The notes under the pieces: model-generated | Told to the model about the DNA's origin: nothing | The model's input: the letters and a program-made list of their open reading frames with translations, nothing else | Database searches by the model: none | In this document: positions 1-9,425 of the stretch, in pieces | Layout of the letters: each line of letters opens with the position of its first letter | How positions within the stretch are numbered: the first letter of the stretch is position 1 | Position numbers and translations under genes: made by a program | NCBI GenBank assembly: GCA_965199865.1 | Contig: CBDATU010000017.1 | Location: forward strand, 85,121 to 149,120 | Length of the DNA: 64,000 nt | Source of the DNA: JAPOUP01 sp965199865 | GTDB taxonomy: Bacteria; Pseudomonadota; Alphaproteobacteria; Rhodobacterales; Rhodobacteraceae | Direction: 5' to 3'

Positions 1-678
1 TCATAGTCGGCGCTCAGGCAGGAACACTCCTCACCGGCAGAGAGGGAAGCCCCTAACCGAGGTATCATGCAATCTCGAATCTCCAGCCACAGGCCGCCGC
101 TCGATCAGGATCCGGATCATTCCGCCCTGCGCGGAGAACGTACCCATGTCGCTTCTGGCGCTGCAGACCTCCGGCAAGATCTGGATGCCCAGGATCGGTG
201 GCTGGCAGACCCTGTCCCCGCCAATCAAGCCCCTGCCCTTGACCTCGTCACCTGAGCTGGCGAAAACCGAATGCACCCGAAGGTCACCATAGACATCACA
301 CGACCGGATCGTTGCGCGGAGAAGGAAATGGAACGGCTGAAGGATCCGTCTATGGGCGCGTCTGGACAACAACCGGATTTTGCTCCAACCCCGGCGGACC
401 CGACTTCCGGGTCCATGTGGTGGCGGTGCGGCTACCGAGTGCAACATTTCGGGGGCGGATTGAACCCGGCTGCCGCATGGGTTACGGACACGTACCATCA
501 GCGCCCCGGATTTCCGCCAAGACTCTCATCCCATTCCCGCCCAGCATGAGCCGGCCGCTAACACCATTGGGAAAGCTTAGCCCCCGGCACCCGCGAACAG
601 GTGCCTCTCGATGTCGGTGCCTGGCCGGTTTCATCAAGGCTGCGAACGGAACAGCCCTTGTCTAACGAATCGTCACCC
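1..678. other. Left-edge stretch with no supportable gene
   Basis: Open frames exist on both strands here, but none shows a recognisable domain, a good ribosome binding site or a consistent protein-like composition. The overlapping frames look like shadows of decayed GC-rich DNA. A gene cut by the window edge cannot be excluded. Confidence 0.4.
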
Positions 679-1728
679 ATGGCCGAATCGGCCGCGTTCG
701 GATCAGCGCTTCGCTGTGTCGCATCGAGCATGCCCGATGCGTTGATCGGCGCCGAGGCCGTCGAACGACTCGTGCGGTGCGCATCTACCCTGCCCGCCAG
801 CGCCGGACGGTCGATATTCGGTTTCGAGATGCGTCTGGAAGACAATGCACCGCTCTGTGATTTCTTTCTTGACGTGCCGCCCGATTCGCCTCTGGGTGCG
901 GACCTGGCTGAACGTGGCCGTTCCGCCCATGCATCGCCGACCGACCGAAGTCTGGGCGGGCTGCTGTGGAACCTGCGGCGCAACGGAAGTTCCCTGTCAC
1001 GCTGGTTCGGGCGCGTCATTCTGGAATATGATCTCATCGAGGGCGGACACCGAGGCCGGTTTCACCCGGGTCTGTTCCTGACGCCCGCATGTGAGGTTGG
1101 GGACAAAACCTCGGCACAGTCCGCCGGTCCCGAAGCTCTTACCGCGGCGCTGTGTTCCGGCGTCGGCTGGCCGGAGGACCAACCGGAGATCCGCGGGGTT
1201 ACCCGGATCCTGGATGCCATGCCCGGCGATGCGCGGCTCACCTATGTCGGGGTCCTGCCAGTCCGGACGCCCCGGGCGATCCGCCTTCTGCTCAACATGC
1301 GGCCGGACGATGTCGCCGACTATCTGGATCGCATCGGATGGAGCGGGCACCACGGATCTACCGCGCGAGCACTGTCGCTGGCGTCACCGGGCTTCGGCGG
1401 GATCGTGGTGGCTATGGACGTGACCGGGGGAACGGTATCCCCACGCATCGGATTCGAGCTGCATCTGGATGATCCGTGGTGGACCGTCACGCCGAGCGAC
1501 TATCGGGATTTTGTCGAACTGTGCGTCGCCGAAGGATGGTGCCTGCCCAGCAAGGCCAGGGCTCTCGAGATCTGGCCGCGCCGCGAGAGTCTCTTCGGAA
1601 CGCACGGGATGGTCCGGTTTTTCTCGGGAATGAACCATTTCAAACTGACGATTGACGACCAGACCGTTTCGGTCAAGGCCTATGCCGGTGCGAGATTCCT
1701 GTTTCCTGAGACTGGTCGATCGCGATGA
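679..1728 (+). CDS. Hypothetical protein of unknown family
   Basis: The product is about 349 residues if the ATG is used. An in-frame GTG 78 bases upstream would add 26 residues, and neither start has a convincing ribosome binding site. There is no signal peptide or clear membrane segment, and it looks like a soluble cytoplasmic protein. Its C-terminus carries a conspicuous segment, GMNHFKLTIDDQTVSVKAY, about 25 residues before the stop. From memory this resembles the tails of uncharacterised proteins seen near peptide natural-product genes, but I cannot verify that. It is convergent with the NHLP leader-peptide gene about 900 bases away, with decayed DNA between. I assign no function. Protein-like composition over the whole frame supports a real gene. 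Confidence 0.6.
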   Translation: MAESAAFGSALRCVASSMPDALIGAEAVERLVRCASTLPASAGRSIFGFEMRLEDNAPLCDFFLDVPPDSPLGADLAERGRSAHASPTDRSLGGLLWNLRRNGSSLSRWFGRVILEYDLIEGGHRGRFHPGLFLTPACEVGDKTSAQSAGPEALTAALCSGVGWPEDQPEIRGVTRILDAMPGDARLTYVGVLPVRTPRAIRLLLNMRPDDVADYLDRIGWSGHHGSTARALSLASPGFGGIVVAMDVTGGTVSPRIGFELHLDDPWWTVTPSDYRDFVELCVAEGWCLPSKARALEIWPRRESLFGTHGMVRFFSGMNHFKLTIDDQTVSVKAYAGARFLFPETGRSR

Positions 1729-2628
1729 AGCTCTCCCTGGGCACGGGGCGATGCACGCGCCTTTCCCCCAAACCGGATCCTGGCGATTCTGAAATCACGC
1801 CATCGGAGATTTCCGGTGGCCGTCCCGTACCGTTAGTGTGAGTGACGGGACGGTCCCGCAGCGCGAAGGAAGTCCGTTTTCAGCGATGCGCCCGCCCTGC
1901 CAGACATTGACGACGGCGCAAAGGCATATGACGTTCGAGCGGCAGAGGCGTTGGCACCCCGCCGGAACGGTGATCCAACCCAGCATCTGGAAATTCGCGA
2001 ACGATCTGCTGGCCGCATTGCCTGATTCTTTCTGAACGCAATGCGGGCTTACTCTCGGACATCGCACCATGGTTGGCCCATTCCTGACCTGGCTGGACAG
2101 CGGTGCCCCGGAAATTGACGCGGACTTCGTCGTGAACGCCAATATGACCACCTGTCCAGGGAACACCTCCCACACGCGTCCGTCTCAGGAAGGGCTGATG
2201 TCTCTGACGGATCGGAACGGGAGACTGGCTTTAGCCAGCTTGGTGAATATGGCTGGAAGTCCCCGTGCGGAAGACAGGGCCTGCAGATAGCGGAAACGTC
2301 CCCCAAGGTCGCCACCAAACCCCAGCCTTCCGTCAATCCGCACTGGATACCACTGCAATTTTCAAGGTGCCACACAGGACCATGACAGCGAAATGAATCA
2401 GCGGGAAGGACAGGCCGTGCCGCCACGAACTGGTTGCCAGAAACTGTTCGTCGGGACACGATTACAGTCGAACATCACCGCCAATGTTCGACAATCGGTC
2501 GATCCGCTATCAAGGAAGGTCAGGGACCGTGTCGCGCAGGAGGTACTTTCAACTGTCTTCTGGACCTATTCGAGGGTCTCGACCACTCTGGAAACTGCGC
2601 GGGAACTCCGTTCGAAACCCGATGAAGT
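1729..2628. other. Decayed intergenic DNA between the unknown gene and the NHLP gene
   Basis: Several short overlapping frames occur on both strands, none with a family I recognise or a plausible start. The texture is like the IS-relic stretches elsewhere in the window, so old mobile DNA is likely, but I cannot name an element. Confidence 0.35.
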
Positions 2629-2886
2629 TCAGTCGAAGAGACGGTTGTAGTAGCCGCCCGCGACCTGGGTCAGTTCTTCGTCAGTAAGCTTGGTAGTGGG
2701 TGGCAGCACCAGATGGGCGTTCGTGGCGCCATCCTCATGCACTTTCAGATGAAACCCGTCCGGTAGAGTGATGTCGAAGGCATCAGCGAGAGCTGCTTTC
2801 GGTTCTGTGATCAGCTGGCTGCGGAACTCGGCATTCGAACTCGCCCGATCGAGGATTTCCTGTCTTATTTCGGCCATGGATCGCAT
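2629..2886 (-). CDS. NHLP-type RiPP leader/precursor peptide
   Basis: The product is 85 residues starting MRSMAEIRQEIL. The start is set by AGGGGAG about seven bases upstream of the ATG; a longer frame beginning ten codons earlier has no such signal. The body matches the nitrile-hydratase-like leader peptide family (NHLP, TIGR03793 as I know it). It has an N-terminal helix, then FRSQLITEPKAALADAF, then a GFHLKVHED strand, then LVLPP, and ends in DEELTQVAGG with a double-glycine cleavage motif. Only YYNRLFD follows the double glycine. That core lacks Cys, Ser and Thr, so classical lanthionine or azoline chemistry is not possible on it. No modifying enzyme or NHLM exporter is visible nearby. 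It may be an orphan precursor or a protein that has lost its partners. Confidence 0.8.
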   Translation of the reverse strand: MRSMAEIRQEILDRASSNAEFRSQLITEPKAALADAFDITLPDGFHLKVHEDGATNAHLVLPPTTKLTDEELTQVAGGYYNRLFD

Positions 2887-2928
2887 CACTTGCTCCCCTT
2901 TTCCGTTGGCGAGCATTTCAGAGGTTAT

Positions 2929-2953
2929 CCGTGATTTTGGAATTGGATCACGG
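2929..2953. promoter_or_regulatory. Inverted repeat upstream of the NHLP gene
   Basis: CCGTGAT and ATCACGG form a perfect 7-bp inverted repeat with an 11-base spacer, about 45 bases upstream of the NHLP start in an AT-richer segment. The position fits an operator or a 5' leader hairpin of that gene. A weak -35-like TTGCAC lies further upstream on the minus strand. Its role is inferred only from location. Confidence 0.35.
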
Positions 2954-2959
2954 GAGTGA

Positions 2960-4236
2960 GTAACTAATATTTACATAATTCCGATGGATGTGCAAACCTG
3001 TCTTGCCGGAAATACAGGCGGATATCACCGTTCTACACGTCCAAACGCGGTATATCGATATATCCCTCGCCTTTGCGCATCATTGGCGGAAGGTGGACTG
3101 CCGGCGTTTCATGAAACCCACGGTGGGCGGCACTGCCGGTCCAAAGGCTCGGCGCTCTCGAAAACATGTTCCAGGTCCGGCCCCTCCACCCTAACCGATT
3201 GTTTTCGCCGTTGTTGTCCGGAAGAGGGGAAGGAACGGAATCAAGGGCGACAGCCCTGGCGAGTCGATTATCCATGTTTCCCCATCCGGAACGTCCGCAG
3301 CGCATGTAGAGTCCCAAACGGTTCCTGTTCTGTCACCGGAACATGGTCAGCACAGTTCAGTCCTTGCGGAATATCCCTCTGTATCCACATCGGTATGCTC
3401 CAGTATGGCAACACGACGACTGTCTGATTCAGGTGAGCGGTGAAATCAGGCCAGTATTTCGGTTTGCGGCTGGTGACTGAGCTGCGCCGGGGCGATGTCG
3501 GTGGCGCGTTGTATGTGGCATCGGCACAGAAGATCCTGTCCCCTGCTGGCCGCAACGCCTGGTCTCGCGATTCCCGCACCCCACTTCGGATCAAAAAGGG
3601 ACAGCATGTAGTCGGAAAGTAGTTCGAAATGGTTGCGTGGCTCCCTTACGGAGCCAGGGTCGGAATTCTGGTGGGTGCGCAGCTGGTGGTTGAAAGCAAG
3701 CGCTTTGTGATGCCGTCCACCATCTTCCTCTACAGACGACCCGACACGCCATAGCGTGCCCATGCCTTTGGATCCGATCGGCTCAGTCAGCTGCCCTGAT
3801 GGTCTGTACCATATCCCGGCAATCTGGAGCCAGAAGGCATACGAAGGTTCATCATCTGGACGGCTGAGCATCTGCAACCGTTCCTGCCTCCCCGTGCTGG
3901 TCGGACGCGGCAAATTGCATTCACTTCGGCCCGGTCTTTCCGTGAAGCTTCCGTAACGGAAAATATTCCTGAATCCAAACTCCTGAGTCGTTTCTGAAGT
4001 TACCTAAGGGATTCATGAAGAGCTGCTTCAGACTCAGGCACACAGGATACCGTCACATGGAGAACTGGCGATGGATTCACGAATCCGGCAGCGGGTACTG
4101 CGTTCTGGCAGGTTACGGGAGCGAAAGGCATGTCTTTTCAGCCCAGCGTAGAGACCTGATCGACAAATTGTCTGATTGACGAATTTGGCCCGATCCTTCA
4201 GTTTCCTGGCAAAGGTCGCGAGGGAGGGAACAGCCG
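2960..4236. other. Decayed IS-like DNA without intact gene
   Basis: About 1.3 kb holds only short overlapping frames on both strands. The first part contains a segment repeated near the right end of the window, consistent with a relic of a repeated element. The last 200 bases lead into ppx. No transposase motif is preserved well enough to name a family. Confidence 0.4.
3008..3110. repeat. Decayed dispersed repeat, copy A
   Basis: This 103-base segment aligns end to end, with about 60-65 percent identity by eye, to 63722-63825 in the same orientation. The best conserved blocks are ATCGATA followed by ATCCCTCGCC, and GAAGG then GGACTG. The two copies sit 60 kb apart in otherwise non-coding DNA. 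Copy B lies just after a GGGGTATCGC motif that also occurs at the ends of an ISAs1 relic. Both are therefore probably remnants of one IS family, which I cannot name. Confidence 0.5.
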
Positions 4237-5784
4237 ATGGATGGCCGCGCCGAATTGCTCGGCGAGGAGTGGGAGCCGTTTGGCCGCCAGCTCTTTAACG
4301 ATCCAGCGATGCGGCAACTGGCGCGCGTCGGGGTGGTGGATGTCGGCTCGAATTCCGTCCGTCTGGTGATCTTCGACGGGGCAGCGCGTAGTCCAGCCTA
4401 TTTCTTCAACGAAAAGATACTCGCATCGCTTGGTGCAGGCGTTACCGAAACGGGGCTGCTCAATCCTACCGGACGTGAACGGGCTATTGCGGCAATCCGT
4501 CGATTCCAGCTTCTGGCGGACTCCCTGGGACTCTCGCCTTTGACCGTGGTTGCAACAGCCGCTGTGCGCGATGCTCGGGATGGGCCTGATTTCTGTCAGG
4601 AAGTAAGGAACAGGACTGGACTCGAGCTGCACATAATTCCGGGTGAGGAGGAAGCACGGCTTGCGGCACAGGGGGTGCTGCTAGGATGGCCTGACGCGAG
4701 TGGCATGGTATGCGATATCGGCGGATCGTCAATGGAACTGGCGGAACTGGTTTCTGGCCGGGTCTGCGCCAGCGCAACGTCTCTGCTTGGTCCGCTGCGC
4801 CTGAAGGCGATTGAGGATAGGCGGGCGCGCAAACGTCATATTCAGAACACAATCGAGGAGCTTGCGGCGAAGATGGAAGCCCGTCAGGATAGGCTCTATC
4901 TTGTCGGTGGCTCCTGGCGAGCCATTGCCCGACTGGATATGGAACGGCGCGGCTATCCGCTGCACGTGCTTCATGAATATAGAATGACTCCCGACTCAAT
5001 CCATAGAACGGTGAAATGGATCGCCAGCCATACGCTTTGCGAACTAAGATCACTCACGGGAATCTCTGAAACGCGGATATCGCTTGTGCCACTTGCTGGA
5101 GAGGTGCTGCGGGAGCTTGTGCGAATGCTGGAACCGCGCGAGATCTCGACGTCAAGCTACGGCATCCGGGAAGGACTTCTCTACGAGCGCATGCCTGACA
5201 AACTGCGCCGCCGTGACCCCCTGATCGAGGCCTGCCGCTTTGCGGAAGCGAAAGACGCCCGGCTCCCCGGATTCGGACGCGTTCTTTACAGGTTCGTTTC
5301 TCCGCTATTCCCTAACGCCCCACCGAATCGTATGCGGATCATCAAGGCAGCCTGCCTGCTGCATGATGTCAACTGGCGGGCCCACCCGGACTACCGTCAC
5401 GAAGCCTGTTTCGATTACGTATCGAGGGCGTCCCTAGGAGGGCTGACCCATTCGGCTCGGATATTTCTGGGCCTGGCTTTGCTGCACCGCTATCGAAACA
5501 GCCGCGAGAACACACGATTCGCACCTTTATTGGGCCTGCTGACCGCGGCAGACCTCCATCAGGCCGAGATTCTCGGAAGAGCCATGCGCTTCGGTTCGAT
5601 GCTTACCGCTGACGCGAAGGCAATCGGTGAACTGCAATGGATGCCACGGAGAAAAGTGCTGGAACTGCGTCTGCCCGAGCGCTCGGCTGACCTGTTTGGA
5701 GAGGTTGCGGAAGCGCGTTTCCGTGCAGTGGCGGACGCGCTTGATGCCGAGCCGCGAGTCACCACGCAGCGCGGCAGCGGCTAA
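4237..5784 (+). CDS. ppx: Exopolyphosphatase / Ppx-GppA phosphatase
   Basis: The product is 515 residues, the usual size for long-form Ppx with a C-terminal HD-like helical domain. It hydrolyses terminal phosphate from polyphosphate, or pppGpp to ppGpp, in the cytoplasm. The N-terminal actin-like ATPase fold shows VVDVGSNSVRL near residue 33. IIPGEEEARLAA near residue 133 contains the catalytic glutamate region, and DIGGSSMEL lies near residue 158. The C-terminal half has LLHDVNWRAHPDYRHE, typical of alphaproteobacterial Ppx. The start is supported by GAGGGAGG eight bases upstream. In relatives a ribosomal RNA methyltransferase often follows; here the downstream DNA is non-coding and then an IS element. 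Polyphosphate versus pppGpp preference cannot be read from sequence. Confidence 0.95.
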   Translation: MDGRAELLGEEWEPFGRQLFNDPAMRQLARVGVVDVGSNSVRLVIFDGAARSPAYFFNEKILASLGAGVTETGLLNPTGRERAIAAIRRFQLLADSLGLSPLTVVATAAVRDARDGPDFCQEVRNRTGLELHIIPGEEEARLAAQGVLLGWPDASGMVCDIGGSSMELAELVSGRVCASATSLLGPLRLKAIEDRRARKRHIQNTIEELAAKMEARQDRLYLVGGSWRAIARLDMERRGYPLHVLHEYRMTPDSIHRTVKWIASHTLCELRSLTGISETRISLVPLAGEVLRELVRMLEPREISTSSYGIREGLLYERMPDKLRRRDPLIEACRFAEAKDARLPGFGRVLYRFVSPLFPNAPPNRMRIIKAACLLHDVNWRAHPDYRHEACFDYVSRASLGGLTHSARIFLGLALLHRYRNSRENTRFAPLLGLLTAADLHQAEILGRAMRFGSMLTADAKAIGELQWMPRRKVLELRLPERSADLFGEVAEARFRAVADALDAEPRVTTQRGSG

Positions 5785-6147
5785 CCGGCACTCCCGATCC
5801 GGTCACGCGACGGCAGTGATCGCTTCCCGATACGGATGCATGAACATCAAAGGAATCTTTCACTACATCGCGCTGCCAAAGCGAGCTCGGTACCGGAACG
5901 ATGCAGGGAAATGGCAAGGACCAATGTTCCTCGAACAGGGAATGGGCCGCTGCGTTCACCCCGGGGAAGCGGGGTGCATCGAACCAACCGGACCAGATGG
6001 TGAATGATGGCCAGATCCTCATGCATGCGATGAACCTGGTGTCCGCCGACCCGATTCACTCCGACCCACCGTTCATCCGAACGGAGCCGGAGGCTTCCGG
6101 GATTGCATGCCCACCGTTTCGGTCGGGGGCCGCAGCCTCTCCGCTAG
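5785..6147. other. Non-coding stretch between ppx and the IS1380 element
   Basis: No supportable gene, RNA or terminator is seen. The 360 bases end at the CTAG target duplication of the IS element. The DNA on the far side of the element is also gene-free, so the insertion does not interrupt a recognisable gene. Confidence 0.4.
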
Positions 6148-7959
6148 CCCGGATATCTCACCAGATGATGTTGCATGGGGCCGGATTCCATGATATATGC
6201 GGGAGTCATCAATAACCTGCATATGAGAGGAGACCGGACCCCATGCATACACAGTGTAACAGCCCTGACATCGAGTTCAACCGGCACGGACGGCGGGAGG
6301 TGACCGCCGCCTTCGACGGCGGGCGCATGTCCTCCGACGGCGGCGCGCTGCTCCTGCGGGAGGCCGACCGGGTGGCGGACGTCACCCGCCGGCTGGCGGA
6401 GTGCCTGACCGATTACCGGGACCAGGACCGCATCGAGCACGGGCTGCGGGAGCTCGTGGCGCAGCGCATCATGGCGATCGCCCTCGGCTACGAGGATGTC
6501 AACGACCACGACCGCCTGCGGGACGACAGCGTCCTGGCGCTGGCCGTCGGTCGCGACGACATCACCGGCGCCGACCGGCCGAGGGAGCGCGACCGGGGCC
6601 ATCCCCTGGCCGGGTCCAGCACCCTTAACCGCCTTGAGCTGGGCACGCCGGAGGCGGCGGAAACGGACCGCTACAGACGGATCGTGGCCGACGGCGCCGC
6701 GATCGAGCGGCTGATGGTGGACCTGTTCCTGGATGCCCACGAGGTCCCGCCCGGGGAGATCGTCCTCGACGTCGACGCCACCGACGACCCGCTGCACGGC
6801 GCCCAGGAGGGCCGCTTTTTCCACGGCTACTACCGCCACTACTGCTACCTTCCGCTCTACGTCACCTGCGGCGACCACGTCCTGCTTGCGCGGCTGCGTC
6901 CGGCGAACATCGACGCGTCGGAGGGATCGGTGGAGGCACTGGCGGAGATCGTGGAGCGGATCCGCTCCCGCTGGCCGGAGACCGCCATCATCGTGAGGGG
7001 CGATTCGGGCTTCTGCCGCGAGAGCCTGATGGCCTGGTGCGAGGCGAACGGGGTCGACTATGTGCTTGGCCTTGCGAGGAACTCGCGCCTGGTGGAGCGG
7101 ATCGCCGGACCGCTGGAGAGGTCGCGGCGGCGCGCCATCGCCTCCGGAAAGCCGTCGCGGCGCTTCCGGGACTTTCGCTACCGGACCCGGTCCAGCTGGA
7201 GCCGGACCCGCCGCGTCGTGGGAAAGGCGGAGTGGCTGCCCGGACCAGGCGGCGCCAATCCCCGCTTCGTCGTGACCAGCCTGCCGAAGGACCGCTTCAC
7301 CGCCAGGAACCTCTACGAGAAGCTGTACTGCGCGCGCGGAGACATGGAGAACCGGATAAAGGAGCAGCAGCTGGAACTCTTCGCCGACCGGACCTCGACG
7401 GCGACCATGCGCGCCAACCAGCTGCGGCTGTACCTCTCCGCCTTCGCCGGAGCCCTGCTCCGGACCGTCCGGGCGATCGGCCTCGCCGGCACGGACATGG
7501 CGAGGGCCCAGTGCGGGACCATAAGGACGCGGCTCCTGAAGGTGGCCTGCCGGGTGACGGTCAGCGTGCGCCGCGTCCGCCTGTCGCTGTCCTCGGTCTT
7601 TCCCCTTCAGGACCTGTTCGCACGGGCGGTCGCCACGCTGCTGGCCGCGCCGTCGCCGCAGGTGCCGCCGCCGCAGCCGGAACCCGCCCCCGAACCCACG
7701 CCCGCCTGAGCGGATCCGGCCCCTGACGGCCCGGACTGGCGGGCGGAACCGGCCCGCAGCGGGAGAGGTGTGTCCCGCGCCGCCGCCCGCGGCTGCCGGA
7801 CCGTGGATGTTCCCTCATTGTTCCTGTCATCACGGCCACCGGACGGCCACTGTCGGGTTCCGTCGGCCGACGGAGCTGCCGGAACGCCCACGAACCGCCC
7901 CCGGAACCCCTTCCGGGCCGGTGCTGGAGCTTCGGGTTGCGGCTGGTGAGATATCCGGG
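6148..7959 (+). mobile_element. Complete IS1380-family insertion sequence
   Basis: The element is 1,812 bases, a normal size for the family, and carries one transposase. Its ends are perfect inverted repeats, CCCGGATATCTCACCAG on the left and its reverse complement on the right. CTAG lies directly outside both ends and is best read as a 4-bp target duplication, although CTAG is itself palindromic and could belong to the repeat. The internal DNA is visibly GC-richer than the flanks. Intact ends and an intact transposase indicate a recent insertion. Confidence 0.92.
6243..7709 (+). CDS. IS1380-family transposase
   Basis: The product is 488 residues and full length. The N-terminus has VTAAFDGGRMSSDGGALLL, the family hallmark. 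The DDE catalytic core is visible as LDVDATDD near residue 177, IVRGDSGFC near 252 and GDMENRIKE near 365, supplying the two aspartates and the glutamate. The C-terminus ends in a proline- and alanine-rich tail. A GAGAGGAG-like ribosome binding site lies about ten bases before the ATG. The frame is intact and sits between perfect terminal repeats, so the protein is probably active. Confidence 0.95.
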   Translation: MHTQCNSPDIEFNRHGRREVTAAFDGGRMSSDGGALLLREADRVADVTRRLAECLTDYRDQDRIEHGLRELVAQRIMAIALGYEDVNDHDRLRDDSVLALAVGRDDITGADRPRERDRGHPLAGSSTLNRLELGTPEAAETDRYRRIVADGAAIERLMVDLFLDAHEVPPGEIVLDVDATDDPLHGAQEGRFFHGYYRHYCYLPLYVTCGDHVLLARLRPANIDASEGSVEALAEIVERIRSRWPETAIIVRGDSGFCRESLMAWCEANGVDYVLGLARNSRLVERIAGPLERSRRRAIASGKPSRRFRDFRYRTRSSWSRTRRVVGKAEWLPGPGGANPRFVVTSLPKDRFTARNLYEKLYCARGDMENRIKEQQLELFADRTSTATMRANQLRLYLSAFAGALLRTVRAIGLAGTDMARAQCGTIRTRLLKVACRVTVSVRRVRLSLSSVFPLQDLFARAVATLLAAPSPQVPPPQPEPAPEPTPA

Positions 7960-8184
7960 CTAGAGCGTCAAACTTGCGAAGCAGTGCCGCTCGTGTCCGA
8001 CCGGTAGTGCCAGCAATTCATACGCGGAAGGAAACTCCGCATGATCCAGATCTCTGGTCAGACGAAGGCTTAACCGCATGCGGGTGACTGATTCAACGGC
8101 TGCATCAGCCCCCCGCCGGGTCAGGCCGGCAGCCGCACCCGCATAACCAGGATCATTGGCTGCGTCAGCAATTTCCTGCCCAAG

Positions 8185-8829
8185 CTACTGAATGACAATG
8201 GGAAGGCGACGGGCAGCGTGATGGAAACCGGTGACATCGGTGGATTCATATGCGGCCACATGATGCTTCCGGGTGAAGCCATCCATCCAGCGAGCGCTCC
8301 AAGCAAGGTCACTGTGACCGGTCCGCTCCACCTGCATGGCAAGTCGGCTGACGTCGTGCGTCCAGTCAGCATCCAGACCACACCGACCAAGCATTGCCTT
8401 GGCCAAATGTTCAGCCACATCGGCGGACCTCGCCACGAAATGCTCGGAATGTATATCCGCATTCTCACCGTCCTCACAGGCTTCTGCGACCCAGCCAGCC
8501 GCTTCCTGAACATAGACCAATGCGTTGTTGATAAATCTTCTGTATCTGTCCGGCTCCATGTAGGGTTTTCCTTCCGCATCCGGCTGGACCCATTCTCCAG
8601 CCAGCAGCTTTCCATCACGCGCGATTCCGCGTCCCACAGGTCCGATTGACAGTGCCTTGCGCCGCGCCAACTCCTCTGGAACGGCCAGAGTCTGCACGTC
8701 GCAGTCAAGCCCGTCCATCGGCAGTCCTTTCGGGAGGACACTTACCCTGGTGCCGGTTCGGGTGAGAAATGTCACATCCCAGTCGCTGTACGGGGTGCTG
8801 TCACCACGCGCACGGGAGCCAAACAGCAC
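8185..8829 (-). CDS. MNT-HEPN nucleotidyltransferase-domain protein, N-terminus probably frameshifted
   Basis: The 214-residue frame begins at a GTG directly at LFGSRARGD, the nucleotidyltransferase signature; GSRARGDSTPYSDWD is at residues 4-18 and includes the paired metal-binding aspartates. The second half, with RYRRFINNALVYVQEAAGW and ARSADVAEHLAKAMLG, looks like a HEPN-type helical domain. Such proteins act in toxin-antitoxin pairs or as antibiotic-type nucleotidyltransferases. Starting inside the motif is abnormal. The preceding residues expected for the family, EEAATLVSIQRAAEATQ, are encoded immediately upstream in another frame, in an ORF starting at 8963. A one-base frameshift around 8840-8860 has therefore probably removed the N-terminal helix. 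It may be a pseudogene or a sequencing error. No separate partner gene is adjacent. Confidence 0.7.
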   Translation of the reverse strand: MLFGSRARGDSTPYSDWDVTFLTRTGTRVSVLPKGLPMDGLDCDVQTLAVPEELARRKALSIGPVGRGIARDGKLLAGEWVQPDAEGKPYMEPDRYRRFINNALVYVQEAAGWVAEACEDGENADIHSEHFVARSADVAEHLAKAMLGRCGLDADWTHDVSRLAMQVERTGHSDLAWSARWMDGFTRKHHVAAYESTDVTGFHHAARRLPIVIQ

Positions 8830-8963
8830 GGCGGCAAAGGCCTCGGGCCGACGGCCTGTGTAGCCTCGGCTGCCCGCTGGATGCTGACAAGCGTGGCCGC
8901 CTCTTCAGCAATGGACGCCGACTCCGGTACAGTGGGCCACCGGACGGATCCTTGGCTGTCCAA

Positions 8964-9425
8964 CCCATCGCTCGTGGGGAAGGAATATCCCTAGGTGGGG
9001 ACTGCGGCAAAAAAATCTTCTCGTCTTCGTGCGGAAACTGACAGGAAGCGGTGCGGTTTCGAAAGGGGAGAATGCCAGGATGGCGAAGATGGCCCGGATC
9101 GACGGAAACCCTGGCGCATTGCCAGTTGGGCGTGGCGAATGCACCGCACGGCATGGATCGGATCTCACACCAACCAATATCAACGCGCGAACGCCGATCA
9201 GACCAAAAACCAGCCGAAAAGAAAATTCAGGCAGGTCGTTATCGGAGCCGACCAAAGTCCCGACCGCATGTCAGGTCATGCGATACAATAGGTTCCATCG
9301 CCACGGAGCGGCCGCCGAGAAGGCTGGAGAAGGGGTGCCGTTCGAGCGCAGCCGGTGCAGACCCGATGATAGGGAAACTTTCAGGATCGACCAGGAACGG
9401 CAGCGAAACCACACACATGACTGAT
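8964..9425. other. Upstream region of carB, no separate gene supported
   Basis: A frame in phase with carB runs through this stretch, but it is low in recognisable content and ends in a promoter-like region followed by the real carB start. I see no independent gene. Confidence 0.4.

Noticed and set aside
6144..6878. 244-residue minus-strand frame over the IS1380 transposase
   Set aside because: Low-complexity shadow of the real transposase, with no domain or start signal.
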